Of a stretch of DNA of 64,000 bases, positions 1 to 10,313 are shown piece by piece; within the stretch, counting starts at the first letter, position 1; the number at the start of each line of letters is the position of its first letter. The DNA lies in the NCBI GenBank assembly GCA_951217055.1, contig OX578286.1:34139307-34203306 (forward strand), written 5' to 3'. Both the position numbers and the translations under genes were made by a program. The DNA is from Gerris lacustris. Taxonomy: Eukaryota > Arthropoda > Insecta > Hemiptera > Gerridae. A model generated the notes under the pieces. It searched no databases. It saw only the letters and a list, made by a program, of their open reading frames with translations, and was not told where the DNA came from.

Positions 1-133
1 GTGAAGATATGGTCGTTAACCATGACTCCCCTCCAAGTTGTATTACAACCAAGAGTGTCATCATCATGGGTTCCAGGCCACTCTTTCGAGGAGCTTCCCA
101 TTTGTTTAAACAATGCTGGGTGGACATTGAGCG

Positions 134-250
134 GGGGGCCTGGTCCAGGACTCGAACCCAGAGCTGTGGTCACCTTCTGACCTGGCTCGATGCTGCTTAA
201 CTTGTGTTATTGCACGTCAAGTGCTCTAGCCTCCGAGCCACCCAGGCCCC
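134..250 (-). repeat. tRNA-like SINE head
   Basis: Read on the minus strand, the segment opens with GGGGCCTGG and closes with CCAGGCCCC, which pair perfectly as a 9-bp acceptor-like stem. An A-box-like TGGCTCGGAGG and a B-box GGTTCGAGTCC lie in the right order, as in an RNA polymerase III internal promoter. The spacing between the boxes is too long for a normal tRNA, so a tRNA-derived SINE head is more likely than a working tRNA. The non-tRNA body probably runs on to position 1 and out of the window. No TSD could be checked. Confidence 0.5.
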
Positions 251-433
251 CAAATGAAATGTTTAAATTACATTAAACTTTAATATCTTCTAATTATGGA
301 TTAAAATTTAAAAAATTCCATCAAATCCATCAAAAATCCATCAAAATTTAATTTTCGCACCATTAAAATACTTTCTCTTTTTATGTGAAAGTAAAAAAAA
401 ATAATGTAGTTTCGTTAAAATTTCCCAATATAT
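251..433. other. AT-rich spacer
   Basis: Low-complexity AT-rich sequence with a short direct repeat of the ATCCATCAAAA type. No gene or element is visible. Confidence 0.4.
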
Positions 434-444
434 AGTCACAATTA

Positions 445-736
445 GGGGAGCTAGCGTAGCCGTGTGAGTTAAACCACGTCTGCTCGGCCATCACTAAATC
501 TCGAGTGGAACGAGACGGGGTTCGATTCCTCGCCGTGACACTCTGATTTATATGGCTCACTATTGATCACATCATACTCGCTTTGGCGGTACTATGTACA
601 GAGGTATGATGTGTGAAGTAGCTGGAACTCTCTTCCACGGGGCTAGTAAAAAGGGCCTAAGTGATGGCCTAATTGCATGGTTCGAACAAGTGGTTCGTCC
701 TAGTAGACAAAGTACTAGACTACTACTACTACTACT
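445..736 (+). mobile_element. tRNA-derived SINE, copy 1
   Basis: A complete SINE insertion flanked by an 11-bp TSD, AGTCACAATTA, at 434-444 and 737-747. The 5' head is tRNA-like with a B box GGTTCGATTCC (519-529) and an A-box-like TAGCGTAGCCG. The body contains ACTCGCTTTGGCGGTAC, and the 3' tail is a (CTA)n run. The same body recurs at 1795-2099 in opposite orientation, at about 40195-40530 with a different head, and in diverged form near 58375-58620. It encodes no protein and would depend on a LINE reverse transcriptase. Confidence 0.85.
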
Positions 737-778
737 AGTCACAATTATAAAGAATAAAATGCAGAAAGATGTTTGTTA

Positions 779-1063
779 TTATGAGGAAAAGTGTGGAAGA
801 TATACCTTATTCGAATATAAGATGTACTTTTTTTCTGTTTTTGCATCGCGAAAATCAGGGTGCGCCTTATAATCGATGTATTCACCATTATTTATTTCGA
901 AATGACCACCATTTTCATTTAAACAGCGTCTACATCTTCTTCGGAAGCTCTGTGTTACACTACTCATCTCTTCATCTTTCTGCTTTATTTGCTCAAATGC
1001 AGCAATAATCCTATCCATTAGTTTGCAGATTGAAATAGCATTTCCTTCTGTAAGCAATAACAA
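779..1063 (-). pseudogene. DNA-transposase C-terminal remnant
   Basis: A 94-codon open frame. Its middle (RRCRRCLNENGGHFE) resembles the C-terminal tail seen in several insect transposases, which commonly end with a Cys plus NGGHFE-like motif. The frame then reads into TTATATTCG-type terminal sequence, suggesting the true stop has been lost. The TTATATTCG plus CGAAAATCAGGGTGC block is shared with 3010-3118, so both may be ends of one pogo-like family. The family assignment is tentative and there is no catalytic domain. Confidence 0.3.
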
Positions 1064-1691
1064 TCTTTATTCTACGAACTTCTCATTCAAAAATAGTTAA
1101 TATCATGTTTTTACTTTTTATTTCCAATGCTCTTAATTTTGCCAGGATATTATTGTCGGCCTCCTTTTGCATTAATATAATTTATCTACTCACAGCAGCA
1201 AACTTAGGCATTGTTGTACTGTTTTCAATCTGCAAAATTTAATTTTTCTTGATTTTTTTGTAACAAGTCAAAAAAACACGCAGCAAAAGTTCAAAGTGTC
1301 AGCAAAATAACAAACAGGCTGCCAAATTTTAAGAAAAAGTTACTACATCTCAGGTTATGAACTCTCCCACATTGTTCATTTTTGTATATTTAAGCTTAAT
1401 ATTCTGCTAAATATTTATATGTTTTTTGAAAATACCTTTAAAAATATTAATAATAAAACTAATATTATTATTTTTAAAAAAATTGAGATAAAAAACAGCT
1501 GTTAACTGATTGTTTTGTTTTAACTTTCGAGTCATTACACTTACTCAAACTTTTGAGTCATCAATTCAATTTTTACAACTTTCATTGCTTTAAATCTTTT
1601 ATCTATCAAAAAAAGATTATAATAATTTAATAGTTTTCTGTTATCATTTTGATAAATTTGTTAATTAGGTTTTTGAAGTTTAAATAAAAAT

Positions 1692-2460
1692 ATGGATGAT
1701 AATGTTGTGCAAGACGTTAAAGACTTGTTTGATAATGCGCCACCCGAAATTGCAAATATTGCAAAATCATACTAGGAAAGTTTATTGCCCTCTAGTAGTA
1801 GTAGTAGTAGTAGTAGTAGTCTAGTACTTCCTACTAGAACGGGTAGGACGAACCACTTGTTCGAACCTTGCAATTAGGCCATCACTTAGGCCCTTTTTAC
1901 GCCCCGCGGTAGATTTCCAGCCACTTCACACATCATACATATGTACATTTGTACCGCCGAAGCGAGTATGATGTGATCAATAGTGAGCCATATAAATCAG
2001 AGTGTCACGGCGAGGAATCGAACCCCGTCTCGTTCCACTCAAGATTCAGTGATGGCCGAGCAGACGTGGTTTAACCCACACGGCCACGCTGGCTCTCCAT
2101 TATTGCCCTCTAAATCAAGTACTAAAATCTTTAGTGTAATATTTCTGCCGTTAGTAAATAAAATATTGTATGTATGTAACTATGCTACAAAGGAAACATT
2201 CCTGACTCGTTTAAAGATTACCTGCTTCGGTTACACCTCAGCAGGTAATTAACGTTTTCCTGCCTCAGCTTCGCCTTGTCAGTCCAAATGTAATTTTCCT
2301 GACTCGGCTTCCCCTCGTCAGTAAAATAGTAAATTTCCTGCCTTGGCTTCGCCTCAGCAGTAAATTTTTTTAGCCTATCCTCGCCTTTGGCTCGGAAGTA
2401 AAACTTAAAAAACTTGTCAGCAAAATTCCATTTTGCTGCCTAGTGACATAAATAACTATT
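1692..2460 (+). pseudogene. Diverged tyrosine-recombinase-like N-terminal remnant
   Basis: From the ATG at 1692 the frame reads MDDNVVQD, then APPEIANIAKSY, a TAG stop, then ESLLPSKSST. This aligns with the small ORF of the 57087-57662 family (TPPEII, SAK, ELMPSLS). The pattern resembles the start of Crypton-like tyrosine recombinase proteins of insects, where a PSKSxxxYxxxYxxF block begins the core-binding domain; that assignment is from memory. The stop and a SINE inserted inside the codon run after CCCTCTA show that it is dead. Downstream, 2210-2370 holds about four degenerate copies of a CTGAC/GTCAG hairpin unit of roughly 40 bp, analogous in position to the 3' hairpin module of the other copies. 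Confidence 0.45.
1795..2099 (-). mobile_element. tRNA-derived SINE, copy 2
   Basis: Same family as the 445-736 copy, in opposite orientation. It has its own 13-bp TSD, TTATTGCCCTCTA, at 1782-1794 and 2100-2112, so the two copies are independent insertions rather than terminal repeats of one element. B box GGTTCGATTCC and the (CTA)n tail are conserved, the tail being longer here. It interrupts the recombinase-like remnant. Confidence 0.85.
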
Positions 2461-2595
2461 TCAGGAATTTCAACGATTTCAATTTCCGATGAGTTGTTTG
2501 GTGGAGAGGGTTCTGTTGTACCTAGGTATTTCTTGTTAGTTGAATTCTCTTTCTATTCCTCGTCTGTTGTCTTCTAGGTTTATTTAAACTTCGCG

Positions 2596-2795
2596 ATGTC
2601 GGGAAAAGAAAGAAGGGTTCGTTATGCAGCCTGTGATCAAAGAAAAGTGATTCAATTTGCGGAACGCTTCAGCAATCGGGCCGCAGGAAAAGAGTTTAGT
2701 ATTAGTGAATGTAATGTGCGACGTTGGCGCAATTAAAAGCATAAACTTTTTAAATGCCTCAAATCAAGGAAAGACTTCCTCATATACAAGTTATA
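2596..2795 (+). pseudogene. pogo/Tigger-type transposase HTH remnant
   Basis: The frame from ATG 2596 contains VIQFAERFSNRAAGKEFSIS followed by ECNVRRWRN. This matches the BrkDBD/CENP-B-like helix-turn-helix at the N-terminus of pogo-superfamily transposases (family pattern VIxFAExxxNRAAxREFxVSExxVRxWR). A TAA follows the tryptophan block at codon 47. The same frame then continues KHKLFKCLKSRKDF, which fits the next stretch of the family, so the stop is probably a nonsense mutation. The DDE catalytic domain is missing. Terminal sequence of the TTATATTCG type lies downstream at 3010-3118. Confidence 0.6.
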
Positions 2796-3009
2796 ACTTA
2801 AAATGTTATTGGATATTAGACTATTACAAGTCTATAACAATTAGACTTCTCTGATAACTTTTCAAAATCTAACCTTGATACTTCTCTGCCAGCATGGTGT
2901 CTTGGCGTCTGCCTTACATCTAAATAAAAATTTAATATTCCAACAAAAGCCATGGGACTATAAATTTCACGTCTAAACAAGTTGGTAAAAGAGAGAAGGG
3001 AAGATGTTT

Positions 3010-3118
3010 CGAAGGGTCTTATATTCGATGCATTATTTCTTTCCCCAGATTTTTGGTTCGAAAATCAGGGTGCCTCTTATATTCGGGGGGGGGGGTCTAT
3101 ATTCGAAGCAATACGGTA
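3010..3118. repeat. pogo-like terminal sequence
   Basis: Contains TCTTATATTCGATGC, CGAAAATCAGGGTGCC, a second CTTATATTCG next to a G run, and ATTCGAAGCAATACGGTA. These TTATATTCG/ATACGGTA blocks look like ends of pogo/Tigger-type elements. It lies downstream of the HTH remnant at 2596, consistent with a deletion derivative. Confidence 0.4.
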
Positions 3119-3350
3119 ACATTAATAGTAAGTGCCAAAAGTGGTAGAAAATGAGTCCGGTTCTGGGGTTTATCATTGAACAATCGACCTCGTCCCCAGG
3201 GCACGTATTCAAAAACAACAGTCAGTTCTCAAAGGGAACAGAGAGGTGAAGAATTGTATAATAAGATGTACTACTTGAAGAACTTCGTCCCATATATGAC
3301 TTCTTATTTCTCTCTTCTCACAATTATTTTTATCTTTTAATTTTTTTTAG

Positions 3351-4810
3351 GTCCAGCTAATGGAAGTTTGGAAATTTTCATTGAACCGGTGAATCAGAAA
3401 ATAATGCCATTTCTATGTGCCCACTGTCAATACAGAAGCAACCAGAAGATTTCTCTCAAGAATCATATTGACTCTGTACATACTAAAATAAAGGCATATC
3501 AATGCCCCCACTGTGATTATAAAACCCACAGGAATGATCGCCTAAAAATTCATATTGACTCGGTACATAAGAAAATAAAGGCCTTTCAATGCCCCCACTG
3601 TGACTATAAAACCAACCATAATAGTCATCTAAAAATTCATATTAACTCTGTACATAAGAAAATAAAGGCCTTTCAATGCCCCCACTGTGACTATAAAAGC
3701 AACCAGAATAGACATCTAAAAATTCATATTAACTCTGTACATACTAAAATAAAATCATTTCAATGCCCCCACTGTGACTATTTAACTTACAGGAATAATG
3801 ATCTAAAAGTTCATATTAACTCTGTGCATATAAAAATAAAGGAATTTCAATGCCCCCACTGTGACTTTAAAACCCACAGGAATAATGATCTAAAAGTTCA
3901 CATTGACTCGGTACATAAGAAAATAAAGGCATTTCAATGTCCCCACTGTGAATATAAAACCCACAGGAATAATGATCTAAAAGTTCACATTGACTCGGTA
4001 CATAAGAGAATAAAGGCATTTCAATGCCCCCTCTGTGACCATAAAACTAACAGGAACCGTAGTCTAATAATTCATATTGACTCGGTACATAAGAAAATTA
4101 AGGCATTTCAATGCCCCCACTGTGAATATAAAACCAATCAGAATAGTCATCTAAAAAATCACATTGAGTACGTACATAAGAAAATAATGCCATTTCAATG
4201 TGCCCACTGTCAATACAGAAGCAACAGGAAGTTTTCTCTCAAGAATCATATTGACTCAGTACATAAGAAAATAAAGGCATTTCAATGTGCCCACTGTCAA
4301 TACAGAAGCAACAGGAAGTTTTCTCTCAAGAATCATATTGACTCAGTACATAAGAAAATAAAAGCATTTCAATGCCCCCACTGTGACCATAAAACTAACT
4401 GGAGCTATAGTCTAAAAATTCATATTGACTCGGTTCATAAGAAAATTAAGGCATTTCAATGCCCCAACTGTGAATATAAAACCAATCAGAATAGTCAACT
4501 AAAAAAACACATTGAGTACGTACATAAGAAAATAATGCCATTTCAATGTGCCCACTGTCAATACAGAAGCAACAGGAAGTTTTCTCTCAAGAATCATATT
4601 GACTTAGTACATAAGAAAATAAAGGCATTTCAATGCCCCCACTGTGACCATAAAACTAACTGGAGACATAGTCTAAAAATTCATATTGACTCGGTTCATA
4701 AGAAAATTAAGGCATTTCAATGCCCCAACTGTGAATATAAAACCAACAGGAATTATTATTTAAAAATTCACATTGATTCGGTACATAAGAATATAAAGGC
4801 ACTTCAATAA
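3351..4810 (+). CDS. C2H2 zinc-finger protein, terminal exon (16 fingers)
   Basis: A long open exon predicted to encode a nuclear nucleic-acid-binding protein. A strong acceptor (T-rich tract then TTTTTTTTAG at 3341-3350) precedes GT CCA GCT AAT GGA AGT, in frame with the fingers; the first in-frame ATG is inside the exon, so upstream exons are expected but were not found. Sixteen fingers follow with the form C-x2-C-x12-H-x4-H and a 29-residue period. The linker is KKIKAFQ rather than the classical TGEKP. Typical finger: FQCPHCDYKTNHNSHLK then HINSVH. The fingers are very similar, and fingers 12-14 and 15-16 look like recent block duplications. The frame ends in TAA at 4808. The target and biological role are unknown. 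It could be a lineage-expanded ZNF or a recently disabled copy, because decayed fingers continue after the stop. Confidence 0.8.
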
Positions 4811-4996
4811 ATTAAGCAGAATAGTCATCTAAATATTCATGTTGTCTCGGTACATTAGAAAATAAAGAAATAAATTACATTTCAATGCTCCCACAGTGAC
4901 CATAAAACTAATAGGAACAGTAGTCTAAAAATTCATATTGAATCGGTACATAAGAAAATAGAGGCATTTAAATCCCCCCCCCCCCTGTCACTATAA

Positions 4997-5954
4997 GGGT
5001 GATTCCAATTTAAAGTGCTGTTTTGGAATCTAAAAATGGACTTAGACTGAAAATTTTGACTTTTTAAAAAAATTCAGGAAAAATTATGGAGTGTTCTCGG
5101 ATTAATTTTAAATATATTACAGCATGCGGGACAGATATGAAATCATTTTTTAAATTTTTAGGCCGGAATTAAGTTTACTTAAAACATGGTAATTAAGCCA
5201 TGTGAATTACACATTTTCGTGCACGGTATGTAACATTTCACAATTTAAGAAAATATTTTGGTCAATAGTTTAAAATAAAAATCCAATTTTAATACACCAT
5301 TAAATAGCACTCTTAAAAGCCTAAACAATGAACTATAACTTAACCTAAAAAGTTTTGGAAAATAGACTTTAATAACATGGACGGTATTTACGTTTAAAAG
5401 GGTACGTAACTGGAAGAACAATCGGAATTAGCGTTAGCTCCCAACTAAAGGGTTCAGCTCGTCCCCTATCAACTGTTGCTAGAAAACCAGTGTTGCAGCA
5501 TTGGAAAAATCTCTCGCCACTTAAAATCTCCCTGCCACAACCAGAGCAGGGACATATATATAATGCCACGGTAATTACATTTTTTTAAAGGACAAACTTT
5601 AACTTAAAGTTCCGTTTAGTAATAATTTATTATTTTTAATAACTAACACATATTTTAATCCTGGTAGGACCCTACTTCAAAATTAGCCAATAAGTTTTTG
5701 AATAAAATTATTAATGTATGAGCTAGAGTGAAGTGAATAAGAACATTTGACTTAAGGACAGCCACGGTTGTTACGAAATCACCTTTTGAAAATTTTTGTA
5801 GCGATTAAAATTAAGCGGCGCATTATTTTTTTGCTTGGTTGTAGTTCTGTTAGCTTAACTGAGTTACCATGAAGAAAAATCCTGTCAATTATGTGAAAAA
5901 CGCTCCAGTTATTCATCTAGGACATGAAAATTGCACTTTAAATTGGAATCACCC
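4997..5954. mobile_element. 958-bp DNA transposon with 22-bp TIRs
   Basis: Perfect 22-bp terminal inverted repeats starting GGGTGATTCCAATTTAAAGT at 4997-5018 and 5933-5954. The flanks are a 4-bp duplication ATAA (4993-4996, 5955-5958), and the finger-repeat sequence is restored when the element is removed. No transposase frame is visible inside, so it is non-autonomous. The superfamily is not identified. Confidence 0.8.
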
Positions 5955-5974
5955 ATAAAACCAACAGGAATAGT

Positions 5975-6067
5975 CATTGCTTAATTTCTAGAAATTGAGG
6001 TGCCGCAACTACAACCTTCCCTCTCTCTCAGTCCCGGAACGCCGTTTCGCCTCAAATCGAAACCCTG
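5975..6067. mobile_element. hAT-type MITE, short copy
   Basis: A 93-bp insertion in the decayed finger repeats with an 8-bp TSD GGAATAGT (5967-5974, 6068-6075). Its ends, CATTGCTTAATTTC and CGAAACCCTG, are mutated versions of those of the 43715-43966 element, and it shares TCTAGAAATTGAGGTGCCG and the CCGGAACGCCGTT block. Confidence 0.75.
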
Positions 6068-6444
6068 GGAATAGTTACTTTAAAATTTACATTGACGCAG
6101 AACATAAGAAAAAAGCCATTCCAGGCCCTGATTGGGACCATAATTACTCATCCCATTTGGATAAGTAATATGAAAATTAACATTGCATTGGTATATAAGA
6201 CAATATGTGTGTTTCACACACTAAGAAGAATATGAAAATTCATATTGACTCAGTACAAAAGAAATTATTTTGTTTAGTAACAGTTAAGGTCAGCCCACAT
6301 TACTGTCTCGGACATTGCAGGTTGAATCACATTGCAAAATTCCGCCCCGACACAGTGTGTGGAAGGTACCAACAATAATGCGGTGGGGACACAAGTTTTG
6401 AATACTCACAAAAATGGCGGATCTGATTTTTAAACTGTATTGAG

Positions 6445-7650
6445 ATGATTAGTGTGACGTCACTAAAGCTTTCGAAAATTTAACTCAGTGTTTGTTATGT
6501 TCCTTTTTCTTATCACCTCTTATCAAACCCATGTAAAATGAATGGGAGAATTTTCTCAACTTTTTAAATAATTAATTATTAAATTATTATTGATTTATAA
6601 GAGTTTTCACCCTTTGAACATTGTTGTACCAAGTCTTTTTTAACGAGTGTAACAAAGAAAACATTAAAACTTTCATTTCAGTTGTTTAAAATGAGTATTT
6701 GTGTGAAGGGTCATATCATCAAAAAAGCTATTTGAGTTATTAATCTTTATACTTAAATTTTTGTATTTCCTGTTGCCATAAAAATTCACAGGGTGTGTTC
6801 GTGTTCATATTGTGTGTCCGAAAATAAATTTTTCTCAAGTTTTGAAACTCAATGAAGTATACTCAGGGTACAGGACTTGTAGAAAGATAGTGATACTTTA
6901 TCTGCCAGGTAATAAAAGATTATTTGCTAATAATATTTTGTTCCTGGTTACTTACAATGTGCATTATATTTAACCGATGTTGGAACATAATTATATACTA
7001 TACATTAGATCACTGACCAGCCTAGGAAAAAGACGTTGATGACGAGACAAAGAGCAGACTGTTATTACTATTATTATTTGTGTATTTTTTGTTATCTATA
7101 TTAAACAGTATAATAATATAAGATATGAGTGCCTCGCATGTATACTTGTTTAAAATATTGATTAAAAAACTAATTTAATACATTAATTTAATATTACTTA
7201 AGTACTCTGACATACTCTTTTACGAAGAATAGCTTTGTCCTCCGAAAAAAATGTAGTATAGATGAAATTTTCATAACGCTCGAGAAGGTGGAAGACATAA
7301 TATACAAACTAAAATAGAAAAACGATTTAAAAAATAAACAATAAATAAGAACGCACCCAGACGGTATCACCACAATAAAACACACTCACAATAATACTTT
7401 TTTAAACCACTAGAACGGCAATTTTTAATGTTTTCTTATCTTACATTGTTAAAATAGACTTAGTATAATAACGTTCAAAGGTTGAAAAGTCTTATAAATT
7501 AATAATAATTTAATAATTAATTATTTAAAAAGTTGAGAAAATTCTCCCATTCATTTTACATGGGATTGATAACAGGTGATAAGGAAAAGGAACATAACAA
7601 ACCGAATCGAATAAATTATCGAAAGCTTACGCCATCTTGTGACGTCATTA
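6445..7650. mobile_element. Foldback element with ~270-bp inverted arms
   Basis: 6445-6710 and 7380-7650 are inverted copies, both carrying CATGTAAAATGAATGGGAGA and a TTATGTTCCTTTT.CTTATCACC block. The spacer is about 670 bp. A TGACGTCA octamer lies near each outer end. No protein is evident. Arms have diverged by several percent plus small indels. Confidence 0.6.
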
Positions 7651-8995
7651 CTAATCATCGCTATTGGGGGATTATTGCGGCTAAACAGAAAGTCATATTG
7701 AAAAATGGATAGCACCAGCAGTAACTCATTTTAAAAGATCTACAACTTTGGTCCTATGAGTTTTTGTTATATCTCTATTGGTTGTTCCTTAGAGTATGAT
7801 AATGTTGGTATTTTTTTCCCACTTTTGTCTTTGAATGACCTTAGTTTCTATAATTGTTGGCCGACTTTATTTATGATTGGGGCGCTTGAATCTCACACTA
7901 ATGCTCTTTAAATTGAGTATATTTATTTAATTAGTTCATCATATTTGCTGAGAACTTGAGAGTAAACTTTCTCCCTTGTGCCGTGTCACATGACCACTTT
8001 TTTTGGTTTTTAATATTGTGTCGCATATCATTTGAAAGGCCTTGATTTTTACATTAAAGCTATTTTATTTGTTTGTTTTTTAAAAATTTTGTACCGATTT
8101 ATAATTTTGTTGTAGGTTAAAGGGTTTAAATTATTTTTTTGTTATACGTCCCGTCAGAGAGGTTACGTAAAAGTGACAAAGGTTGCTGTGACGTCATGCG
8201 CCCTCCACGATTTTTCATCAGGTTATCTTTTCTGGCTCATAACAAACCATGGTTTACTAGAGTTCTGTAAGCATTTTATAGTTTTTTCCTCTTTTTATTC
8301 TATTATAAGCTTTTTTAACCTTATCATATATTAGTAACATCATTAATAAGCCAACAAATGTATACATTATAGATGATAAAACAAATAATTCTCACAAATA
8401 ACTCAAATAAGATGTAAAATAACTTACTTACAGATGTGCTCTTTTTACTCTATTAGAAGCTTTTTTGTTTTTAACCTTATCATATATCAGTAACATCATT
8501 AATAAGCCAATAAATGTATACATTTTAGATGATAAAACAAATAATTCTCACAAATAACTCAAAGAAGATGTAAAATAACTTACTCACAGATGTGCTCTTT
8601 TTACTCTATTAAAAGCTTTTTTAACTGTTTTTTACCTTATCATGTATCAGTAACATCATTAATAAGCCAATAAATGTATACATTATAGATGATAAAACAA
8701 ATAATTGATTAAAAAATAATAAAATAAAATAGCACTGATAAACCCCACCTATATCCAATGGTATGAGCCAGCTAACCTAACAACACACACTTTTTTACGT
8801 AAGTGACGTCACACTTCCCAGGCATATTAGGTTTTCCTTAGAGTACAGGGGTACAAATGTCAAAGTTAATCTTTTATAATATGATGTATATTTTTGAAAA
8901 GCTCTTGAATAATAGATTAATTTTTGTAATTTTCTATTTTGTGTTATTTATAGTTTTGAAGGGGGTAAAATTGAAAAAAAAAAATTGAACAAATA
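7651..8995 (+). repeat. Large dispersed repeat, copy 1
   Basis: Homologous in inverse orientation to 47500-48280: shared blocks include ATTGCGGCTAAAC, AAAAGATCTACAACTTT, TCTCACACTAATGCTCTTTAA and GAAAAGCTCTTG near the end. This copy carries an extra segment at about 8150-8820 that is absent from the other, and it contains the tandem repeat below. No coding capacity is evident. Confidence 0.6.
8289..8708 (+). repeat. Tandem repeat, ~155-bp unit x 2.7
   Basis: Units begin CTCTTTTTACTCTATTA at 8289, 8439 and 8595 and share ATCATTAATAAGCCAA and TAGATGATAAAACAAATAA. The last unit is partial. It lies in the extra segment of the surrounding repeat. Confidence 0.75.
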
Positions 8996-10040
8996 ATATT
9001 CCTACTTGTACTATAAAAAATTATGTAACAATAAAGATATATTAATTATATTGTTTTAATAATTTTTCACACACAGCACCAACTTTTAGATAGATAAGGC
9101 GCGCGCTGGTTAATTTATATATAATATTAAGTATTGAATGATATTTGAAAATGGTTAATTAAATCGAGACGGAGACCTCGCTCTAGGTTCCAAGCTGCAC
9201 TTACTGAGGTCTCTCTCCAAAATATATTCTCAAACATTTAAGGCAAACAATTATGTATTTTAAATTAAAAATAATGTAATAAAATTATACATATCATTGT
9301 TGAAATTTTTTGTATGTATTATTTTTGTGAAATTTGTTTTTATTGAAGGAAATAAATATTATTATTATTTATTAATATAATTTTAATGGCTGTTGCCAAG
9401 AGGTTGATCTGTTCTCCATTTCTCTTTGGAACCTAAGGTTGCAACTTAATGTACATGATGTTAATAAAATGTTTTATTGATTTTTGATTGTTCTCTTTTG
9501 TTTTTAAACAATGTCAAGTATTTATTATTATTATTATTATTTTAATAATTCCTTTATTTATAAACTACATATAGCATACAAAATATTAGATAATGATACA
9601 ATAAAAAAAAGAACATTACCTTACATTGGAACTGTCCTCCCACTAAAAGACTTATGGTCTTGTGTCGTGGGAGGGAATTTGGAAATAGCGCAGGAAAATA
9701 AATAAATAATGATAATAATAACATGATAAATAGTAAAAATAAAATTAAACAATAACATTTGTTTAGAACTTTAGAACTCATCTTCCTAAACTCTAAACAA
9801 TTAAACTAAACCAGCCACACAGATCCAAGATCATTTATGTGTTAAGGGCAGTCTCTGACCAAGCCCCCCCCCCCCCCAAGTTCTCAAACTAGAAACTTCC
9901 CCTCCTTTGGTTGGCAAGCCTACACTCCCTGAGGGCAAAGATACAAGCTAATCAAAGGCACTGTGTATCCTTTCAAGAGTGTAGTGGCCATTTTTTTATG
10001 ATTTTCTTATTACACAAAAGTAAGCTATAGTTATCTGTGG
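8996..10040. other. AT-rich intergenic stretch with simple repeats
   Basis: Contains a (TTA)n run near 9525-9545 followed by a short repeat-like block with GGAACTGTCCTCCCAC, a C run at about 9866-9880, and no convincing gene. Two open frames around 9511-9781 overlap on opposite strands and look like a retroelement fragment. Confidence 0.4.
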
Positions 10041-10046
10041 CATCCT

Positions 10047-10313
10047 TTGGCTCCTTTAAAATTATTAAAGCAGCCAGGAAGACCACCAATTTCTCCACTT
10101 TACACTGAAATCCAGGGAAGCGTTTACAACCCTTTAATTCCAGGATTCAGACTCCACTACTCTGCCACCACTCACATGTTCCAGCCACCACACTTCACTT
10201 CACCTCAACACCACTCCACACCAGAAATGTTAAAATATAAAAAAAGTAAAGATAGACAATCTAAAAAAAAAAAAAAATTGAATGTGATGAGAAAGTGTTA
10301 TGATAAAAAATAA
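10047..10313 (+). CDS. Doubtful small ORF, Pro/His-rich
   Basis: An 88-codon frame in a locally less AT-rich block, starting MAPLKLLKQPGRPPISP and containing PPHFTSPQHHSTPE, ending in a Lys-rich tail encoded partly by an A run. No family is recognised. No splice sites or conserved domain support it, and it may be chance. It is listed because base composition differs from the flanks. Confidence 0.12.
   Translation: MAPLKLLKQPGRPPISPLYTEIQGSVYNPLIPGFRLHYSATTHMFQPPHFTSPQHHSTPEMLKYKKSKDRQSKKKKKLNVMRKCYDKK

Larger units (their letters stand above)
4811..6275 (+). pseudogene. Decayed zinc-finger repeats with nested insertions
   Basis: After the stop, at least five more 87-bp finger repeats are recognisable at the DNA level (CATATTGA.TCGGTACATAAG blocks) but are broken by stops and indels. 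A C run has expanded at 4976-4986 from the TGCCCCCACTG codons of the CPHC motif. Two DNA elements are inserted (4997-5954 and 5975-6067), and the flanking finger sequence resumes after each. This tail shows the array was once longer. Confidence 0.7.

Noticed and set aside
134..250. A functional tRNA gene
   Set aside because: A/B-box spacing is too long and no normal anticodon arm is evident despite a good acceptor-like stem.
445..2099. A 1.65-kb transposon with 300-bp terminal inverted repeats
   Set aside because: Each arm has its own TSD, so these are two separate SINE insertions.
5369..5569. 66-residue minus-strand Cys-containing ORF in the 958-bp transposon
   Set aside because: No transposase motif, and the length is within chance expectation.
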